Shown: positions 17,776-27,458, numbered from the stretch's first letter. The stretch: 64,000 nt of DNA from Bacteroidales bacterium (GCA_017552705.1 JAFZOY010000040.1:1-64000); one strand, 5' to 3'. The notes: a model not told the origin generated them from the letters alone. Translations and numbers: made by a program.

Positions 17776-18513
17776 ATGAAGAAAAGGATTCCAAATATAC
17801 TTACGCTCTGCAATTTGCTCTGTGGAGTATTTGCTGTTGTTGTTGCCACTTCACAATTTGCATCGCTTGAATGGACAGTCGTGCTGATTTTCTGCGGTGC
17901 GCTTTTTGATTTTCTTGATGGTTTTTCAGCACGTTTGCTCAAAGTCTCATCGCCCATAGGCAAGGAACTTGACTCGCTTGCCGACCTCATCACATTTGGT
18001 TTCGCGCCGGCAGCAATCACATCGGGCATTATCCAGCACATATTATTTGCGGGAACACTGGTGGAAAACGAACCCCTTGAATGGTATTATTACCTATTGG
18101 TGTTCTTCCCATATATTATTGTGGCATTTTCGGCATTACGCCTTGCAAAATTCAACATCGACGAACGTCAGACCTGCTCATTCATTGGGCTGCCAACACC
18201 TGCAAACGCAATTTTCTTCGCATCGTTTGCGTTCATGCCCAATCTCGACTACATTCCTGTGGTAATAATCGATGTTCTCGTATTAGTATTTTCGGTGCTA
18301 TTAGTTTCCGAAATTCCAATGTTTTCGCTAAAATTCAAGAACTATAGTTGGAACGATAACAAAATCCGTTACGGATTTCTTATGTTGTCAATAGTGCTCC
18401 TTGCAATCTTGCAACTCAGAGCTCTAACATACATTATTCTCTGCTACATATTATTATCGGTGATAGAAGATTTGTTGCTGAAAAAGAACCCAAACGAATG
18501 CCAAACCCATTAA
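17776..18513 (+). CDS. pssA: CDP-diacylglycerol-serine O-phosphatidyltransferase
   Basis: This encodes 245 aa with six or more membrane helices. The CDP-alcohol phosphotransferase signature is complete: D45FLDGFSAR, then G...D...D in IGKELDSLAD. The RIPNILTLCNLLCGVFAV start and SLADLITFGFAPA are characteristic of the PssA type II enzyme. It condenses CDP-diacylglycerol with L-serine to phosphatidylserine, the precursor of phosphatidylethanolamine, at the inner membrane. A phosphatidylserine decarboxylase partner is not in this window. Confidence 0.93.
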   Translation: MKKRIPNILTLCNLLCGVFAVVVATSQFASLEWTVVLIFCGALFDFLDGFSARLLKVSSPIGKELDSLADLITFGFAPAAITSGIIQHILFAGTLVENEPLEWYYYLLVFFPYIIVAFSALRLAKFNIDERQTCSFIGLPTPANAIFFASFAFMPNLDYIPVVIIDVLVLVFSVLLVSEIPMFSLKFKNYSWNDNKIRYGFLMLSIVLLAILQLRALTYIILCYILLSVIEDLLLKKNPNECQTH

Positions 18514-18622
18514 TGTGATTGTTTTGCGGCGACTGAATCCGAACGGAGACATCCTTCAACAAATTTTGGTAAGGTTGCCGTGATATATACGACAAAATCC
18601 ATTCATTTTTCTAAATATTTTA

Positions 18623-18630
18623 TATTTTTG
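18623..18630 (+). promoter_or_regulatory. -7 box upstream of tRNA-Thr
   Basis: TATTTTTG lies 12 nt before the first base of the tRNA. The stretch between pssA and this box shows no other signal. Confidence 0.5.
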
Positions 18631-18641
18631 CAGTGGAATAA

Positions 18642-18713
18642 GCCTTTTTAGCTCAGCGGTAGAGCACTTCACTCGTAATGAAGGGGTCAACGGTTCAAAT
18701 CCGTTAAAAGGCT
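18642..18713 (+). tRNA. tRNA-Thr, anticodon CGU
   Basis: The full cloverleaf folds: acceptor stem GCCTTTT/AAAAGGC, D-arm GCTCAGCGGTAGAGC, anticodon arm CTTCA-CTCGTAA-TGAAG with anticodon CGT at 18674-18676 (reads ACG, threonine), T-arm with GTTCAAAT. CCA is not encoded. It is a single tRNA with its own -7 box and terminator. Confidence 0.97.
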
Positions 18714-18719
18714 CTTGAG

Positions 18720-18747
18720 GGATTCAATTAAAATTGAATCCTTTTTT
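18720..18747 (+). terminator. Terminator of tRNA-Thr
   Basis: A perfect 10-bp stem (GGATTCAATT / AATTGAATCC) with an AA loop is followed by six T. The next 150 bases up to frr show nothing recognisable. Confidence 0.9.
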
Positions 18748-18903
18748 ATTTTCAAGAACAGCTTAACAAAATACCAGAATACCTTTGCCAAACGTTTATC
18801 TACAACAACGCATGCGTAAGACAAACCATTATAGGCTATCTTCAATTATAGTCTCCGCTTACCACGTCGACCACTAACACAAAAAGATTTTGGACTTTAA
18901 GAA

Positions 18904-19464
18904 CTATACTTTCATTACATCGGCTTCTTTTGCGGCAGCTCTTTCGTCAACTTTCGCAATTGTAGCATCGATGATTTTTTGTATTGTAGCTTCTCCGTCT
19001 TTCGCCATATCCTCGGCAAGACCGTCTTTCTGAAGTTTTTTCAGCATTTCGTTTGCGTCGCGGCGAATATTTCTGATTACAACCTTTGTGTTTTCCGCTT
19101 CTGCACGCACCTGTTTACAGATTTCCTTACGGCGTTCCTCTGTCAGCACAGGAATACAAATACGAATCAACGATCCATCATTGATAGGAGTCAATCCCAA
19201 ATTAGCAGCCATAATAGCCTTCTCAATCGGGTCTATCATTTTCTTTTCCCATGGTTGAACCACCAATGTGCGAGCATCGGGAGTATTTACATTTGCCACT
19301 TGGTTAAGTGGAGTCATTGAGCCATAATAATCAACCTTCACAGAATCGAGCATAACAGGCGAAGCCTTTCCCGCCCGCAATTTAGTCAATTCTGAATCCA
19401 ATCGTTGCAAAGGGGCATTCATTCGCTCCTTTGTATCTTCTATAATAAGTTCTAATTCTTCCAT
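18904..19464 (-). CDS. frr: Ribosome recycling factor
   Basis: This is 186 aa, the standard length. It shows the triple-helix-bundle sequence LRAGKASPVMLDSVKVDYYG, the LVVQPWEKKMIDPIEKAI block and the conserved IRICIPVLTEERRKEICK. With EF-G it splits post-termination ribosomes in the cytoplasm. It lies 5 nt after tonB in the long - strand gene run, instead of next to pyrH as in many bacteria. Confidence 0.97.
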   Translation of the reverse strand: MEELELIIEDTKERMNAPLQRLDSELTKLRAGKASPVMLDSVKVDYYGSMTPLNQVANVNTPDARTLVVQPWEKKMIDPIEKAIMAANLGLTPINDGSLIRICIPVLTEERRKEICKQVRAEAENTKVVIRNIRRDANEMLKKLQKDGLAEDMAKDGEATIQKIIDATIAKVDERAAAKEADVMKV

Positions 19465-19469
19465 AAATA

Positions 19470-20165
19470 TTATTTACCTAACTTAAACTGAACCGGTAGA
19501 TTGAAATACACTGGAACTTTTTCACCAGCTTGCTCACCAGGTTCGAATGTTGGCAATTTAGCAACTACATCAAGTGCAGCTTTATCCAACAAAGGATGAA
19601 CAGATTTCAAGATTTCAGGATTTACCGCTTTTCCATGTTTATTTACGACAAACTTGACAACAACCGTACCTTCAACACCCAAGTCGGCAGCGTCCTGAGG
19701 ATAGTCAAGATTTTCGCCAATGAATTTAATCAAAGCGCCCATACCACCAGGGAATCCCGGCATTTTTTCAACGCGGATATGCACCTTTTCCTCAACTTCT
19801 TCATCTTCCCCGAATCCATAATCCTGCTGTTGAACTTCACTATTCACATCGTCATCGTTTGCCTTCAATTTGTCTGACTGGTCTTCTTCAGGATCTTCAA
19901 CCTCTTCGATAGATTCCGACTGTGGAGGTTCTGGCAAATCTGGCTTTGGTGGTTCTGGCTCTGGTTGTTGTTCCTCGCGGGTAACCTCAACCATTTCCAC
20001 ATCATCCTCGGCAATAGCACCACTTCGGTCAATTACCGTATTCGATTCACTTATACCTAATTCAAATGCTCCTAAAATCACTAAAAGGACAACAACAAAA
20101 CCTATCTCTTTAAAAATGAATCTCTTGTTCTCGAGATTCGCTTTTTCGCTTTTCTTAACTTCCAT
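19470..20165 (-). CDS. TonB-family energy transducer
   Basis: This encodes 231 aa. A single N-terminal membrane span (about 20-40, IGFVVVLLVILGAFELGI) leads to an acidic, Pro/Glu-rich periplasmic linker (EPEPPKPDLPEPPQ). The C-terminal TonB domain runs from about 140 to 231 (LDYPQDAADLGVEGTVVVKF, PVYFNLPVQFKLG). TonB couples the inner-membrane proton gradient, through ExbB/ExbD, to outer-membrane transporters. The exbB and exbD genes lie about 3 kb upstream in the same gene run, which supports a shared complex. Confidence 0.93.
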   Translation of the reverse strand: MEVKKSEKANLENKRFIFKEIGFVVVLLVILGAFELGISESNTVIDRSGAIAEDDVEMVEVTREEQQPEPEPPKPDLPEPPQSESIEEVEDPEEDQSDKLKANDDDVNSEVQQQDYGFGEDEEVEEKVHIRVEKMPGFPGGMGALIKFIGENLDYPQDAADLGVEGTVVVKFVVNKHGKAVNPEILKSVHPLLDKAALDVVAKLPTFEPGEQAGEKVPVYFNLPVQFKLGK

Positions 20166-20248
20166 TACCTTGAGTTTTTAACGTCAAAATTTTTGCTAAA
20201 AATAATAAATCATTTTGTATTTATTGAACGCTTTCAACTTTTTTTTCT

Positions 20249-21604
20249 TCAATCTGCCTGCTTTTTGAAAATTTCCCTAAAAGTTGAGTCAATACGTGCA
20301 CACGGTATCACCCTACAATTTGACCTTTGTTCAATATCTCCCGATGGAATGAACATCTTTTGTATGCCGAGTTTCGCCGATTCTTTTACTCGTTTTTCCA
20401 CCTGCGAAACTGTACGAATCTCGCCAGTCAACCCAACTTCGCCGGCAAAACAATAGGTGTTCGGAATATAGAAATCAAACAACGACGACAAGATTGCAGC
20501 AACTACCGCCAAATCAATGGCCGTATCCTGAACACGGATTCCCCCTGCTATATTTATAAACACGTCCTTTGTATAGATTTTCACACCGAGACGTTTTTCA
20601 ATCACTGCCAACAACATATTCAAACGTTTTCCATCGAATCCGTTCGCGGTACGTTGCGGGGTTCCGTAAGCAGCTGTACTCACAAGTGCCTGAACTTCAA
20701 TCATCAACGGACGAATCCCTTCCATAACCGATGCGATTGCCACACCACTCAACTTCTCGGGATTTCCGCTCAACATAATCTCCGATGGATTTGAAACCTC
20801 ACGCAACCCACTTTGTACCATCTCAAAAATACCGATTTCTGCAGTAGAGCCAAAACGATTCTTATTGCTTCGCAAGATACGATACACATTCTGCATATCA
20901 CCCTCGAACTGTAACACCACATCAACCATGTGCTCGAGGATTTTCGGTCCGGCTATGCTGCCTTCCTTATTTATATGACCGATAAGAATCATCGGTGTGT
21001 GTGTTTGCTTTGCCAATTCTATCAACAAATTCGAGGTTTCCCGTATCTGCGACACACTTCCAGGCGAAGCGTCGATATCAGGATGTTTCAACGTTTGCAC
21101 CGAATCTATTATAACTAATTCAGGAGCAAAGTTCTTGATTTCCTGAATAATGGCAGCTATATTCGTTTCACTATAAATATAGCAAGTGTTTGAAGGAACA
21201 TTCAGCCGTTGTGCGCGTAGGTAAATCTGTTGCGGGCTTTCCTCTCCCGACACATACAACACTTTTTTGTTCAGTGAAACTGCTACTTGTAAAAGCAATG
21301 TTGATTTTCCGATACCTGGCTCACCTCCAAGCAAAATCACAGAACCTGGCACAATTCCACCACCAACGACTTGGTCGAGTTCGTGGATTCCCGTTTTGAT
21401 TCTATCCAACTTTTCAGCTTTAATGTCGGACAAAACCATAGGGCGAACTAGCGACTTTGGAACGTAAGCCGTGCTCTTCACTGATGACTCTACTATTTCC
21501 TCTTCAAATGAATTCCATGCACCGCACGATGTGCATTTGCCCATCCATTTAGGTGATTGGGCACCACAACTTTTACAAACAAAAATGGTTTTTGATTTAG
21601 CCAC
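20249..21604 (-). CDS. radA: DNA repair protein RadA (Sms)
   Basis: This is 451 aa, full length. The N-terminal zinc finger is CKSCG...CTSCG (residues 10-30). The RecA-like ATPase has Walker A GGEPGIGKST, a Walker B-type LVIIDSVQT, and the RadA-specific KNRFG motif. The C-terminal part is Lon-protease-like (inactive). RadA processes recombination intermediates and promotes branch migration in the cytoplasm. It is 7 nt from the lipoprotein upstream and 84 nt from tonB downstream. Confidence 0.97.
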   Translation of the reverse strand: MAKSKTIFVCKSCGAQSPKWMGKCTSCGAWNSFEEEIVESSVKSTAYVPKSLVRPMVLSDIKAEKLDRIKTGIHELDQVVGGGIVPGSVILLGGEPGIGKSTLLLQVAVSLNKKVLYVSGEESPQQIYLRAQRLNVPSNTCYIYSETNIAAIIQEIKNFAPELVIIDSVQTLKHPDIDASPGSVSQIRETSNLLIELAKQTHTPMILIGHINKEGSIAGPKILEHMVDVVLQFEGDMQNVYRILRSNKNRFGSTAEIGIFEMVQSGLREVSNPSEIMLSGNPEKLSGVAIASVMEGIRPLMIEVQALVSTAAYGTPQRTANGFDGKRLNMLLAVIEKRLGVKIYTKDVFINIAGGIRVQDTAIDLAVVAAILSSLFDFYIPNTYCFAGEVGLTGEIRTVSQVEKRVKESAKLGIQKMFIPSGDIEQRSNCRVIPCARIDSTFREIFKKQAD

Positions 21605-21610
21605 CGAAAC

Positions 21611-22012
21611 CTACTTCTTCAAGAATTCTCTTCGTAAAAAGGCTCCTTTTTGACTTCCATCAGGAAACTCAAATCTTTGAAGGACTAATTTTTTAGTGTT
21701 TAGTTTTTCTATTCTCCAACGTCCATCCAAACCGCCAACATTACCACCGATTTCCAAATATGTATTTACCAACGAACGGGTAAGAATATCCCATGTTCCA
21801 TGCTGTGCAAGTTTTCCACTATTCATCACAGGGTCATACTTAACATATAAGTCACCTCCTGAATAAAATACCCACGATGCAGTATCAACCCAACCACAAT
21901 CACCGACCGAAACCAACGACCATTCACCCACAATTTTCGACTCGACACGTTTACTACAACTTGTCCCCAGCAAAAGCAACACCGATAATATTAATAGTAT
22001 ATATTTTTTCAT
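21611..22012 (-). CDS. Small lipoprotein, lipocalin-like
   Basis: This encodes 133 aa from the ATG at 22012, chosen because it begins directly with a lipoprotein signal (KKYILLILSVLLLLGTSC); a longer frame starts at 22033. After the lipobox Cys come SKIVGEWSLVSV and repeated beta-strand segments (GTWDIL, RWRIEKL, KLVLQRFEFPDGS). The pattern resembles the lipocalin-like small lipoproteins common in Bacteroidota. Function is unknown. It is probably co-transcribed with the TolA/TonB-like gene and radA. Confidence 0.7.
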   Translation of the reverse strand: MKKYILLILSVLLLLGTSCSKRVESKIVGEWSLVSVGDCGWVDTASWVFYSGGDLYVKYDPVMNSGKLAQHGTWDILTRSLVNTYLEIGGNVGGLDGRWRIEKLNTKKLVLQRFEFPDGSQKGAFLRREFLKK

Positions 22013-22044
22013 AGCAACTGATTTAATTCTCAAAGGTATAAAAA

Positions 22045-22809
22045 TTATTTAGACATTGTGTACTCGTATGTGATTTTTGCATAGCGAATTTCCTTGGAAT
22101 CTGACTGAAATGTTGTTTTTCTTGCCGCCGCTTTCGCTGCTTCAATACAACTTTGCTCCGATAAGGCAGTCTCAACTTTCTTTATGTCAACAACATAGCC
22201 TTGTGAATTAACCGTTACAGTCAAAACAATAGGATTATCGCAATTTTGTGTATTTGTCGGTTTCACCAGATGCACTGCATCACCATTTCCATACGGATTA
22301 CCCGGTGTACCCTTCGTATTTCCCGAATTCCCGCTTCCGCCAGGATTGCCCGGCGTACCAAATTCCGAACCGGTTGAAGAATTTCCCGCAGTACCTTCTC
22401 CTCCGTCTCCATGTTGATTCATTTTACCAGCAAGAGCATCCATCTTTGCCTTAAACTCTGCCTCTTGGCGAATACGCTCCTGCTCTTCGGGCGTAAGTTC
22501 TGGTTGTTTAGTCTCTTCAACCTTATTTTTATTCTCTCTTATAGAAATGGAAGGCTCAGCATTTTGTGTTACTACAGGCGCATCATTAACTTCAGGCTGG
22601 GCAGTCACGGACTCTGTAACGGATGCTGATGACTCCGCCCCCGTATTGTCGCCAACTACTAAATCTCCAAAATCAACAAGAATACCGTCTGGTTCGGGAA
22701 ATTCCACTTCTGGTGGTGCAAATCCAAACAATAATAAAACGGCAAGGACAATTGCGTGAACCACAATTGTCCCAATGATGCCATATCGTTTACTCTTGTC
22801 AATCTGCAT
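22045..22809 (-). CDS. TolA/TonB-like periplasmic-spanning protein
   Basis: This encodes 254 aa. A membrane anchor near the start (about 10-30, IIGTIVVHAIVLAVLLLFGF) precedes an E/K/Q helix-forming section (PEEQERIRQEAEFKAKM), a Gly/Asn/Pro-rich linker (about 138-178) and a compact C-terminal domain with two Cys residues (QNCDNPIVLTV...SEQSCIEAAKAA). The order matches energy-transducing TonB/TolA proteins. The adjacent exbD and exbB give strong context. The C-terminal domain is divergent, so a TolA-like role in envelope stability is as plausible as TonB-type import. Confidence 0.75.
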   Translation of the reverse strand: MQIDKSKRYGIIGTIVVHAIVLAVLLLFGFAPPEVEFPEPDGILVDFGDLVVGDNTGAESSASVTESVTAQPEVNDAPVVTQNAEPSISIRENKNKVEETKQPELTPEEQERIRQEAEFKAKMDALAGKMNQHGDGGEGTAGNSSTGSEFGTPGNPGGSGNSGNTKGTPGNPYGNGDAVHLVKPTNTQNCDNPIVLTVTVNSQGYVVDIKKVETALSEQSCIEAAKAAARKTTFQSDSKEIRYAKITYEYTMSK

Positions 22810-22815
22810 AGCCTG

Positions 22816-23205
22816 TCAAGGTTGAGTTGCCAATGTGAATTTCCACCTATTTCGATTCGCAATTTCCATTATTTTCACCGTCTCGCCAGTTGCCACATCT
22901 TTGTCAACACGCAACACAATGGCAGGTTCTTCTTGGTTCGCCAATTCTTGTTTCAGACGAGGTTCAACTTGTTCAAACGGCAATATGTCAGTGTTTACCG
23001 CATATTGTCCCGCCGCATTGATGGAAACCGAAACGTGCGGAATCAACTTTACCTGCGATGAACTCTGTGGCAAAGTTACTTGCAAACCATTCGGCGCTAT
23101 TTGCGTTGATGTTACCATAAAGAATATCAGCAACAAAAACACAATGTCCGTCATCGACGACATGTTGAAGCTTGTTCCAATTTTATTTCTTGCAACTATT
23201 GCCAT
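22816..23205 (-). CDS. exbD: ExbD/TolR-type biopolymer transport protein
   Basis: This encodes 129 aa with one N-terminal membrane helix containing the conserved proton-pathway Asp (MSSMTDIVFLLLIFFMV), then a periplasmic domain. With the upstream ExbB it forms the proton channel that powers TonB/TolA. Its ATG overlaps the exbB stop as TAATG, and it lies 6 nt before the TolA/TonB-like gene. The Exb versus Tol assignment is not separable from sequence alone. Confidence 0.92.
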   Translation of the reverse strand: MAIVARNKIGTSFNMSSMTDIVFLLLIFFMVTSTQIAPNGLQVTLPQSSSQVKLIPHVSVSINAAGQYAVNTDILPFEQVEPRLKQELANQEEPAIVLRVDKDVATGETVKIMEIANRNRWKFTLATQP

Positions 23206-23924
23206 TATGCTATAGGTTCGTTAAGCAAATCCATAAATTCAGTGGTACGAAGTTCCAACTTATTCACAACCTTTCCTATCTCCGCAACCAAAATATTATA
23301 TCCCAACATTGCAATCACGCCAACGATAAGACCTGCAACCGTTGTCACCATTGCGGTATAAATACCATTCGACAACATTGCGATGCTGAAGTTTCCACCA
23401 GCATTCGCCATATCATAAAATGCGGTAATCATACCCAAAACCGTTCCCAAGAAACCAATCATAGGGCCAACGCTCGAAATAGTCGCCAACATCGGTAATC
23501 CTTTTTCAAGATTAGCGACCTCCAACTTGCCGACATTTTCTATTGCTTCACGTACATCGGCAAGCGGTTTGCCGATACGGGAAATACCTTTGTCAATCAT
23601 GCGGGCCACAGGAGAATCCGTACTTTGGCAACGAATATGCGCTTCTTCGATTTTACCTTGAGCGACAAAGTTTTTAACCTCGTTCATGAAATTCACATCT
23701 TCCTTGGCTGCTTTTGTTATCGCAAATGCACGTTCAACAATGATATACACAGCGGCAATCGAGAACAATGCCAAGAAAATCATGATCCAGCCGCCCTTCA
23801 GCGCCATATTCCACAACGACAATTCCTCAACAGCAGGAGCAGTTTGTGCCGCAACGTCAGCAACAGACGCACTTTGCGTAACTGCTATATCTGCCAAAAA
23901 CTGTACTATTGATGCTAATACCAT
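23205..23924 (-). CDS. exbB: ExbB/TolQ/MotA-family proton channel protein
   Basis: This encodes 239 aa from the ATG at 23924, just 2 nt after the nhaD stop; an ATG at 23948 would overlap nhaD. It has three membrane helices (about 48-68, 150-172, 184-210) with the family block LGTVLGMITAFYDMA and GIYTAMVTTVAGLIVG. An N-terminal periplasmic Ala/Val-rich segment with a signal-like start is typical of Bacteroidota ExbB. It works with ExbD and TonB/TolA at the inner membrane. Confidence 0.92.
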   Translation of the reverse strand: MVLASIVQFLADIAVTQSASVADVAAQTAPAVEELSLWNMALKGGWIMIFLALFSIAAVYIIVERAFAITKAAKEDVNFMNEVKNFVAQGKIEEAHIRCQSTDSPVARMIDKGISRIGKPLADVREAIENVGKLEVANLEKGLPMLATISSVGPMIGFLGTVLGMITAFYDMANAGGNFSIAMLSNGIYTAMVTTVAGLIVGVIAMLGYNILVAEIGKVVNKLELRTTEFMDLLNEPIA

Positions 23925-23926
23925 AA

Positions 23927-25225
23927 TTATAATCCTAAATAAACACAAAATGCACCAGCCAAATAACCTACAAGAGCCAACCAGCTAATGTGCTTCAAAT
24001 ACCAGATAAAGTCGATTTTTTCCAATCCCATTGCAGCAACACCTGCAGCAGAACCGATAATCAAAATAGAACCACCAGTTCCCGCACAGTATGCAAGCAT
24101 GTGCCAGAATGTTCCGTCAACTGCGAAATCTGCAACAGATGGGTCGATTAAATACATTTTCATTGAAGCGGCTACAAGTGGCACATTGTCGATAATTGAC
24201 GACAAAACACCAATAACAGTGTCAATTACGTAAATATTTCCACCTGTTACCTCGCGCAACCATACCGAAAGTTTTCCCAACTGACCTGCGGCGCCAAGAG
24301 CACCAACAGCAGTCAAAATACCAAGGAAGAAGAAAATCGTTGGAGTTTCAACGTGTTTTAGAATGTGAACAACTGTCAAACGTTTTTTAATTTCCCATGA
24401 TTTTTTCTTGTGCATCAACTCTGTTACCATCCACATAACGCCCAAGCCAAGCAACATTCCCATGTATGGAGGCAAGTGAGTGATTGTTTTGAAAACAGGA
24501 ACGAACAACAACAAACCAACACCCAAAATCAACAATGCCATTTGTTCACCCGGAGTGGTGATTGATTCTGCTTCTTCGCTTTCTTCGGGACGTTCAATTT
24601 CTCCCTTCAAAGTGAATGACAAAATAATCAACGGAACAATCATTGAAACCAAACTTGGAATTATGATACCCGTAATAATTTTTGCTGCGGTGATTTGTCC
24701 GCCAATCCACAACATAATTGTTGTAACATCACCGATTGGAGACCATGCTCCACCTGCGTTAGCGGCAATTACCACGATACTTGCGTAAGTCCAACGGGTA
24801 TGTTGGTCATTTATAAGTTTTCGTAAAAGCGAAAGAATTACAATTGTTGTTGTAAGGTTGTCAAGCACAGCCGACATAAAGAATGTCAGGAAGCTAAGAA
24901 TCCATAACAATTTAACTTTGCTTGTGGCGGTAATTCTGTCGGTAATGATTTTGAAACCATTATGACGGTCAACGATTTCCACAATCGTCATTGCGGCAAA
25001 CAAGAAAAACAGGGTTTGCGCGGTTTCCGCCAAGTTTTCGTTCAATTGTTCCCCGACCAAATGAACGTCTGTTCCGCCGAACAAAATGAAAACTGCCCAA
25101 GTTAACACACCAATCAACAATGCTGAAGCTGCCTTGTCGATTTTTAACGGATGTTCCAATGCTATGCAGAGATAGCCCAGAACAAAAATCACAACCATTG
25201 CTACTGAATACATATCTATATACAT
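23927..25225 (-). CDS. nhaD: Na+/H+ antiporter, NhaD type
   Basis: This encodes 432 aa with about 12 predicted membrane helices. Blocks typical of NhaD/arsB-like IT-superfamily carriers are present: LDNLTTTIVILSLL, ANAGGAWSPIGDVTTIMLW, and near the end CAGTGGSILIIGSAAG. It exports Na+ in exchange for H+. It heads the - strand run with the Exb/Ton genes, so sodium and proton circuits may be co-expressed (inference). Confidence 0.92.
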   Translation of the reverse strand: MYIDMYSVAMVVIFVLGYLCIALEHPLKIDKAASALLIGVLTWAVFILFGGTDVHLVGEQLNENLAETAQTLFFLFAAMTIVEIVDRHNGFKIITDRITATSKVKLLWILSFLTFFMSAVLDNLTTTIVILSLLRKLINDQHTRWTYASIVVIAANAGGAWSPIGDVTTIMLWIGGQITAAKIITGIIIPSLVSMIVPLIILSFTLKGEIERPEESEEAESITTPGEQMALLILGVGLLLFVPVFKTITHLPPYMGMLLGLGVMWMVTELMHKKKSWEIKKRLTVVHILKHVETPTIFFFLGILTAVGALGAAGQLGKLSVWLREVTGGNIYVIDTVIGVLSSIIDNVPLVAASMKMYLIDPSVADFAVDGTFWHMLAYCAGTGGSILIIGSAAGVAAMGLEKIDFIWYLKHISWLALVGYLAGAFCVYLGL

Positions 25226-25310
25226 TAAATTTATACGCAGGCAAAAATACGTATTTTACGTAAATATTAAATTATAGACAAACGTTTTTCTGCAATAGAC
25301 GAAAATAATT

Positions 25311-26465
25311 TCACATTTCGGCTCCTTTTCGCAAGAAATATACCGCACGTATTACAAATACAACTATCAACGCCCACGTTGATGCCAAAATATGCTGTCC
25401 GAAAATCCACGAAAGCACGACAGACAAGAGCGTCATCGCTGCCGTGAACACAAAATACCACTTTAATTTATTCCTCCATGGACGCACCAACCACGCTACT
25501 GCAAACAAAACATGGGAAGGCATCATCCATAGTAGGTTGAAGTTCGGAAAGACAAACGAATGTACGCTGAAACACGAAATATACGCTATTATACAACTCA
25601 ACACGCCGGTGACGAAAAACAGAACAACATCACACCAAATCACACGTTTGCAGGTTTTTATTTCCCACAACGACAAAAATAGAAACAACAGGGCGACAAT
25701 CCACATAAACAAACAAGCATTGTTCTTTAAGGATGACTGCGGCTTCGCTACTACAGGAAGAATTTCTCTTGTCTGCGAGACTAACTTTCTATCGCCAACC
25801 ACCGCCGTTTCAAGGCTTTTTGCAAAATATTCGGGACTGAACATCATTCCACGTTGCGTCGCCATCTTATCTGCAGGCTGCCCCAGTGCCAATTGTATTC
25901 CCAATCCTATCCAAGAATTTTTGTCGGAATATTGAAAAACGACATTTTTCCAGGTATCGTTTTCATAGGGCTCGTTCCATTGAACTTGAGGGACAAACCG
26001 TTCGATAATGTCACGAAGACGCGTCGCACAGTTGTCCTCAAAAAAATTATATAAATATGCTTTGTTTGTCGCCCTCAGATTCCACCGCAAATACGAACAA
26101 ATACTCTGTTTTTCGGCCTGCGTCAGGTTCAACTTATATTCCGTAATGCCCCGACCTTCGGAAGAATACACCCAGTGCGTCAACAGAAAAGATTGGGATT
26201 CAACGGAATAAAACATTTTTCCCGTAAGGAAATTCTTTACAAAATCCACATAATCATATATGTAGAACACACCATAATCAAATACTTCGTCAATCTGTTT
26301 GGTTGTATCGCGCAAACGCAACGCCGCATGTCCGTATTGCGAATACATATCATTCCCCGGCGAACACACCAATATGGAAATTTCGGCCTGCTCCGAAGGC
26401 TGGTATGCCGCCATTGCGCTACATGCGCCAACGAGCACAAATATTATTGATAACAACCGTTTCAT
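25311..26465 (-). CDS. DUF4105 / Lnb-like N-terminal periplasmic domain membrane protein
   Basis: This encodes 384 aa from the ATG at 26465, which starts a signal peptide (RLLSIIFVLVGACSAMA); a longer frame begins at 26528. The periplasmic domain contains the DUF4105 features CSPGNDMYSQYGHAALR (possible catalytic His) and YNFFEDNCATRLRDI (conserved Asn-Cys). The C-terminal half has four to five membrane helices (from about residue 245). The family is related by sequence to Lnb, which N-acylates lipoproteins. A lipoprotein-modifying role here is inferred from family. It is a single - strand gene. Confidence 0.82.
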   Translation of the reverse strand: MKRLLSIIFVLVGACSAMAAYQPSEQAEISILVCSPGNDMYSQYGHAALRLRDTTKQIDEVFDYGVFYIYDYVDFVKNFLTGKMFYSVESQSFLLTHWVYSSEGRGITEYKLNLTQAEKQSICSYLRWNLRATNKAYLYNFFEDNCATRLRDIIERFVPQVQWNEPYENDTWKNVVFQYSDKNSWIGLGIQLALGQPADKMATQRGMMFSPEYFAKSLETAVVGDRKLVSQTREILPVVAKPQSSLKNNACLFMWIVALLFLFLSLWEIKTCKRVIWCDVVLFFVTGVLSCIIAYISCFSVHSFVFPNFNLLWMMPSHVLFAVAWLVRPWRNKLKWYFVFTAAMTLLSVVLSWIFGQHILASTWALIVVFVIRAVYFLRKGAEM

Positions 26466-26638
26466 ACGTTGATGCAAAAATAATAATTGTTTCAAAATCA
26501 ACCCACCAAAACTGATTGCGAAAATCAAAATACGTCCGTGGCGGTTGTTGATAACTTTTTAATAACTATAAATCAACCATTTAGAATTGATTTTGCCCCA
26601 ACATTCAAAAAGGGTACTTTCGGGACAAAGATTTTTTG

Positions 26639-26646
26639 TATTTTTG
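26639..26646 (+). promoter_or_regulatory. -7 box of parAB
   Basis: TATTTTTG matches TAnnTTTG, 23 nt before the parA ATG. Confidence 0.45.
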
Positions 26647-26669
26647 AGCCTACAAAAGTATAGTAAGAA

Positions 26670-27458
26670 ATGGGAAAAGTTATTGCGATAGCGAATCAAA
26701 AGGGCGGTGTAGGAAAAACCACCACGAGCATCAACTTGGGCGCAAGCCTTGCGGTTCTTGAATATTCAGTTTTGATTGTGGATTTCGACCCACAAGGTAA
26801 TTCATCAACTGGCTTAGGAATCGATATTAAAGATTCCAACATGCTCGGAATATATGAGTGTCTTGCCGGAAAATGTTCGCCAAAAGAAGCGATTCGTCAC
26901 TACGAAGACATTGATAAACTGGATATATTGCCTGCAAACATTGACTTGGTTGGATTAGAACTTGAGTTGGCCAACAGCGAAAATCGCAATATGTACTTGA
27001 AAAACGTGATTGACCAAGTACGAAACGACTACGATTTCATTATCATTGACTGTACCCCATCGCTTGGACTTTTGACAACAAACGCCCTTTCTGCCGCTGA
27101 TTCAGTGTTGCTTGCCATTCAATGTGAATATTTCGCACTTGAAGGTTTGACTCAACTTTTGAATACAATCAAATTAGTACAAGACAATTTTAACCCTTCA
27201 CTTTCGTACGAAGGATTCCTTATAACAATGTATGATGTGCGTCTCCGTTTGTCGAACCAGGTTGTAAACGAGGTTCGCAACCATTTCGAAGACCTTATGT
27301 TTGACACAATTATACAACGAAATGTGAAACTTGCCGAAGCTCCAAGTTTCGGAAAACCAATCATCACACACGATGCCACTTCAATCGGGGCAAAGAACTA
27401 TTTGAACTTGGCTCAGGAATTATTACGTAGAAACAATTTACCAGAAACTAAACAATAA
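26670..27458 (+). CDS. parA: Chromosome partitioning ATPase ParA (Soj)
   Basis: This encodes 262 aa with the deviant Walker A KGGVGKTTTSINLG, the Walker A' region VDFDPQGNSSTG and a Walker B-type IIIDCTPSLG. It is chromosomal Soj type without an N-terminal HTH. It binds DNA non-specifically as an ATP dimer and moves ParB-parS complexes. The stop overlaps the parB ATG as TAATG. Confidence 0.97.
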   Translation: MGKVIAIANQKGGVGKTTTSINLGASLAVLEYSVLIVDFDPQGNSSTGLGIDIKDSNMLGIYECLAGKCSPKEAIRHYEDIDKLDILPANIDLVGLELELANSENRNMYLKNVIDQVRNDYDFIIIDCTPSLGLLTTNALSAADSVLLAIQCEYFALEGLTQLLNTIKLVQDNFNPSLSYEGFLITMYDVRLRLSNQVVNEVRNHFEDLMFDTIIQRNVKLAEAPSFGKPIITHDATSIGAKNYLNLAQELLRRNNLPETKQ